This document shows, piece after piece, positions 60,694 through 64,000 of a DNA stretch of 64,000 nt (positions within the stretch are counted from its first letter, which is position 1; every line of letters begins with the position of its first letter). The position numbers and the translations under genes were made by a program. The stretch is from RUG100 sp050953405 (GTDB lineage: Bacteria > Bacillota > Clostridia > Peptostreptococcales > Anaerovoracaceae): positions 310,001 through 374,000 of the forward strand of contig JBMNMP010000003.1 in the NCBI GenBank assembly GCA_050953405.1. The letters run 5' to 3'. The notes below the pieces were generated by a model that did not search any database, was not told the origin of the DNA, and saw only the letters and a program-made list of their open reading frames with translations.

Positions 60694-61893
60694 ATGAGGA
60701 CGAAAAGGTGCAGCATCGCGTTGCCGGTCATTCTGGCGATTTTGATCTCGATGCTTTACATGGGATCGCCGCTGACGCAGACAGCCGGTGCCGCAGCGGG
60801 CGACAAAGTGGTGGCTTACAAGCAGGGCGACAACTTTTTCATCAGGAAGAACAATACGGCGGCGGGCACTGCCGTGCAGGTCTACTGTTTTGACAGGAGC
60901 AAGTCCGACCCGCAGACGTATCCCAATTCTACGAGATATACGGAGAACGCCCTCAGTGCCTCCGACATAGGCACATATCTGACTGACAAATCCCCATACA
61001 AATCGGATGCCAAAACGGCTTACAGCATGCTTTCCAGGCTGCTGAACTACGCCGGTGACAAGGGCAGCGACAAGGCGGCGCAGACGATCACCAATGCGGG
61101 CGGCAGCAAGACAATATCCGAGCTGGTGGACTTCATAGTCAGCGGCGATGCCGCAGATCCGGATACGTGCCGGGCTGTGCTGGAGAACTTCGCCGGCGGC
61201 GCATCTGAAGCACCGGCAGGAACGCTCAAGATCTACACCTCATCGCTTACATCATCGCGCGGCGGATATCAGCCGCTGGTGACTGCAGGCAGCCTTCCGG
61301 CTGAGAACGCCGACAGCGATACATCTGACGTCGATGCTCAGGCAACAGCACGCGTGCAGTTCAGCAAGCTGGATGCCGCCGACAAGGATGCGGCTGCCGC
61401 AAAGCAGCTGGCGGGTGCAAAGCTGAGGCTGCTGAGCCAGAGCGACAGCAACATCACCGAGTGGACCACTGAAGCCGGGATGCACAGTGAGATCCTGGAC
61501 AGGAACAAAGTATATGCGGTGATGGAAATGACGCCTCCTGAGGGATACAAGATCGCCGATCCGGTACTCTTCCGCGTCAACGACAGCGGCAGGCTGGAAA
61601 TCGCCAAAGGCATAGACATAGAGGCGGCGACAAAGCTGACCGGTGAAGATCTGGAAAAATACTTGAAAGAAAATATCACCTGGGATGAACAGAGCAGGAA
61701 TACAGTGACCCTGCTCGATGAAAAGGATGCAGCGTCAGGGACCGCCGCAGTGGCAGGAACAACGGGTACTGCTGCAGGCAGCAAGGTGGACACCGGAGAC
61801 GATTTCCCGGTCACCCTGTGTGTTGTCCTGCTGATCATAGCCGGGGCTGCGATCGCAATCGCGCTGCTGGCAAGACGCAAAAAGGCAAAGTGA
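60694..61893 (+). CDS. SpaA/prealbumin-type surface protein with atypical sorting tail
   Basis: A 399-residue exported protein. Signal peptide 1-34. Residues about 38-170 begin with VYCFDRSKSDP, suggestive of a thioester (TED/TQXA-like) adhesin domain, although the partner Gln is not obvious. Residues about 222-310 form a SpaA-type prealbumin domain (VQFSKLDAADKD, LAGAKLRLLSQ, YAVMEMTPPEGYKIADP), with Lys and Glu placed for an isopeptide bond. The C-terminus is a hydrophobic helix and RRKKAK tail, preceded by SKVDTGDDFP where LPxTGD is expected. It may be membrane-held or use a variant sortase. Confidence 0.8.
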   Translation: MRTKRCSIALPVILAILISMLYMGSPLTQTAGAAAGDKVVAYKQGDNFFIRKNNTAAGTAVQVYCFDRSKSDPQTYPNSTRYTENALSASDIGTYLTDKSPYKSDAKTAYSMLSRLLNYAGDKGSDKAAQTITNAGGSKTISELVDFIVSGDAADPDTCRAVLENFAGGASEAPAGTLKIYTSSLTSSRGGYQPLVTAGSLPAENADSDTSDVDAQATARVQFSKLDAADKDAAAAKQLAGAKLRLLSQSDSNITEWTTEAGMHSEILDRNKVYAVMEMTPPEGYKIADPVLFRVNDSGRLEIAKGIDIEAATKLTGEDLEKYLKENITWDEQSRNTVTLLDEKDAASGTAAVAGTTGTAAGSKVDTGDDFPVTLCVVLLIIAGAAIAIALLARRKKAK

Positions 61894-61913
61894 GCGATTT
61901 GAACATGAGAGCG

Positions 61914-61942
61914 ACACGGGGCTTTCGGGTCCCGTGTTTTTC
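61914..61942 (+). terminator. rho-independent terminator
   Basis: ACACGGG pairs with CCCGTGT around a 10-base loop, followed by TTTTTC. Confidence 0.75.
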
Positions 61943-61968
61943 TACAGCCGGAGTAAAAGACAGAAAAA

Positions 61969-64000
61969 ATGAGTATCCATAATGAAATAATACAAGAGGC
62001 GGAAACTGCCTTTCTGAATTACAACACTACATCCAATCTTGCGTTCAGGCCGCAGCTGGTTTCCAACGATCATACAGCAGGGAAGAAGGTATTATCTTCT
62101 ATTGAAGAGGAACTGCGCCGTTGCGATCAGTTCCATATCAGCGTGGCTTTTATTACGATGGGCGGCATTACTCCGCTGCTGCAGACTTTAAAGGAACTGG
62201 AAAACCGGGGGATCTGTGGAGAGATCCTGACCACGAACTATTTGAATTTCAGCGAGCCTAAAGCATTGAAAAAGCTGCATGAACTGGAAAACATCACCCT
62301 GAAGATGTATGATGTCGACAAAGCACGGGAAGGGTTCCACACCAAAGGATATATCTTCAAAAAAGAGGAAATCTATCGCATAATTATCGGCAGTTCGAAT
62401 ATGACGGGTGCGGCGCTGACTTTTAACAAGGAGTGGAATACAAAGTTGGTTTCCGATGAGAACGGAGAGATGGCGCGGACAGTGATCTCGGAATTCCAGA
62501 CGGCATGGAATGACCGGAACGCGCTCAGCTTTGAAGATTTTTTTGACGAATACAATGAAAAGTATCAGATCATCAAACATCAGCGGGAGATCGCCGGAAG
62601 GGAAGAAGTCGTTTCTCTGGAGCAGTACAGACTGCAGCCGAACAAAATGCAGGTAAGCTTTATCAAAAACCTTAAGGAGATCATCGCAAGGGGAGAGCAG
62701 CGAGCGCTGCTGACGAGCAGTACAGGAACCGGCAAGACCATGGCTTCTGCATTTGCCATGAGAGAGATCGGTTATCATCGTGTTCTCTTTCTGGTCCACC
62801 GCGGGCAGCTGGCGCGGCAGACAAAGCGCTCCTACGAGAGGGTGTTTGGAAAAACAGTCTCCATGGGACTGGTAGGTGCCGGTAATGCTGAATACGATGC
62901 CGACTATGTGTTTGCAACAGTGCAGACATTGAACAAGGATACACACCTGATGGAATATGAAGCGGACCACTTCGACTGCACCATCATCGATGAGGCGCAC
63001 CATTCTTCGGCGGCCACTTATCAGAAGATAATGGACTATTTCCACCCGAAATTATGGCTCGGAATGACGGCGACGCCGGACAAACGCGACGACATGATTG
63101 AAGGAAAGAATATATATGAGATCTTCAACTATCAGATCGCATGTGACGTGCGCCTGCAGCAGGCCATGGAAGAAAATCTGCTGTGCCCGTTCCATTATTT
63201 TGGCATCAGTGAGCTGTGCGTCACCGATAATGAGAGGAACACACGGGAGCTTTCTGAAAGAGAGTTCAATCAACTGACCGGCAGCGAGCGCGTGAATCGC
63301 ATCATAGAGCAGGCACACTATTACGGATACAGCGGCAGTCGGGTGAAAGGTCTCATCTTTTGCAGCCGTATCGATGAATGCGAAGAGCTGTCGAGGAAGT
63401 TCAACGAGACCATAAACCCGGATACCGGAAAATACCTGCGGACTATTTCGCTCAGCGGATCATCATCAGAGGATGAACGGCAGCAGGCATTTGAACGTCT
63501 GGCAGTGGATGAAAACGATGAACAGGTGACATCCGGGGAGATGGAACCTCTGGATTACATCTTTTCGGTGGAGATCCTGAACGAAGGCGTTGATATTGTA
63601 GAAGTGAACCAGGTCATCATGCTTCGCACGACGCAGTCACCAATAGTATTCATACAACAGCTGGGCCGCGGCCTTCGAAAAGCCGAGGGAAAAGAGTATG
63701 TGGTCATTCTTGATTTCATTGGAAATTACAGTAATAACTTTATGATACCCATCGCACTTTCCGGGGATCGTTCCTACAATAAGGACAACATCCGGCGCTA
63801 TGTTATGGAAGGCGGCAGGATCATTCCGGGCGCTTCTACGATCCATTTTGATCAGGTCAGCCGCGACAGGATATTTGCCGCAGTGGATAAAGCCAATTTC
63901 AGTGACGTTCGTCTCCTCAAAGAGAATTATTTCAATTTGAAGAACAAGATCGGCCACATCCCGGCGCTGAAGGACTTTGATGCTTATGGGGAAATGGATG
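61969..64000 (+). CDS. PLD-nuclease/SF2 helicase (DUF3427-type), partial, runs off right edge
   Basis: The first 677 codons are visible. Residues about 25-170 form a phospholipase D-like nuclease domain (GFHTKGYIFKKEEIYRIIIG with the HxK pair, then SSNMTG). An SF2 helicase follows: motif I SSTGTGKTMAS, motif II TIIDEAHHSSAAT, GMTATPDKRDD, and motif VI FIQQLGRGLRKAEGKEYVV. Proteins of this design carry a C-terminal DUF3427 domain beyond the window and are widespread in genomic islands; a defence or DNA-repair role is suspected but unproven. The ribosome site is weak. Confidence 0.85.
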   Translation, partial: MSIHNEIIQEAETAFLNYNTTSNLAFRPQLVSNDHTAGKKVLSSIEEELRRCDQFHISVAFITMGGITPLLQTLKELENRGICGEILTTNYLNFSEPKALKKLHELENITLKMYDVDKAREGFHTKGYIFKKEEIYRIIIGSSNMTGAALTFNKEWNTKLVSDENGEMARTVISEFQTAWNDRNALSFEDFFDEYNEKYQIIKHQREIAGREEVVSLEQYRLQPNKMQVSFIKNLKEIIARGEQRALLTSSTGTGKTMASAFAMREIGYHRVLFLVHRGQLARQTKRSYERVFGKTVSMGLVGAGNAEYDADYVFATVQTLNKDTHLMEYEADHFDCTIIDEAHHSSAATYQKIMDYFHPKLWLGMTATPDKRDDMIEGKNIYEIFNYQIACDVRLQQAMEENLLCPFHYFGISELCVTDNERNTRELSEREFNQLTGSERVNRIIEQAHYYGYSGSRVKGLIFCSRIDECEELSRKFNETINPDTGKYLRTISLSGSSSEDERQQAFERLAVDENDEQVTSGEMEPLDYIFSVEILNEGVDIVEVNQVIMLRTTQSPIVFIQQLGRGLRKAEGKEYVVILDFIGNYSNNFMIPIALSGDRSYNKDNIRRYVMEGGRIIPGASTIHFDQVSRDRIFAAVDKANFSDVRLLKENYFNLKNKIGHIPALKDFDAYGEMD

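Overview
The window looks like chromosomal DNA of an anaerobic, Gram-positive, clostridial-type bacterium. The evidence is strong AGGAGG-type ribosome sites with some TTG/GTG starts, a glycyl-radical enzyme with its activase, a second unusual radical SAM protein, an ssrA/smpB pair whose tag reads AKKTNNNFALAA, a lipobox lipoprotein, Cna-B/SpaA surface proteins and many secreted proteins ending in FN3-like repeats. A family-level guess (gut or oral Peptostreptococcales/Anaerovoracaceae-like) is inference only. No rRNA, tRNA or CRISPR array was seen.

Layout. 1-12.5 kb is mostly core: a truncated sensor histidine kinase, two GNAT acetyltransferases, an OB-fold lipoprotein, a cysteine hydrolase, a secreted SGNH hydrolase, an IS3 element that replaced the last codons of the class II fructose-bisphosphate aldolase gene, an RluA-type pseudouridine synthase, three tandem signal peptidase I genes (the first lacks the catalytic lysine), smpB, a PIG-L deacetylase and ssrA. 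12.8-37.1 kb is an accessory, decayed zone. A large serine recombinase sits against the ssrA 3' end, followed by phage lysis and tail genes on the minus strand that break off inside a tail gene at about 21.46 kb, where a 5'-truncated LysR gene begins. Next come a GPH transporter, a radical SAM protein with CX8CX2C spacing, a subtilase, DUF4417, a secreted FN3 protein, an XRE-type pseudogene and a Cna-B surface protein cut off at 34.25 kb by a second phage piece (MuF-like C-terminus to scaffold) on the opposite strand. That piece ends at a terminator whose loop carries a 51-bp palindromic insertion.

37.2-64 kb is again core-like: an AAA/DUF4143 ATPase, TetR plus zinc alcohol dehydrogenase, azlCD with a divergent XRE-cupin regulator, a DUF134-NifX-like fusion plus a ferredoxin-type aldo/keto reductase behind a 36-bp perfect palindrome, bioB with a BirA-type operator, a second subtilase, a three-gene glycyl-radical operon starting with a 58-residue cysteine-free protein, an HD hydrolase with an attenuator-like leader, SEC-C methionine aminopeptidase plus aminopeptidase P, two tandem GGDEF proteins, threonine dehydratase, a secreted FN3/propeller-like protein, a SpaA-type surface protein and a truncated PLD-helicase.

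The most promising unexplained items are the glycyl-radical operon with its small unknown protein, the 51-bp element in a terminator loop, the lysine-less signal peptidase, and the radical SAM/GPH pair beside a deletion junction. Because several genes in 21-37 kb stop abruptly at junctions without visible IS elements, a misassembly should be excluded before biological meaning is given to those joints.
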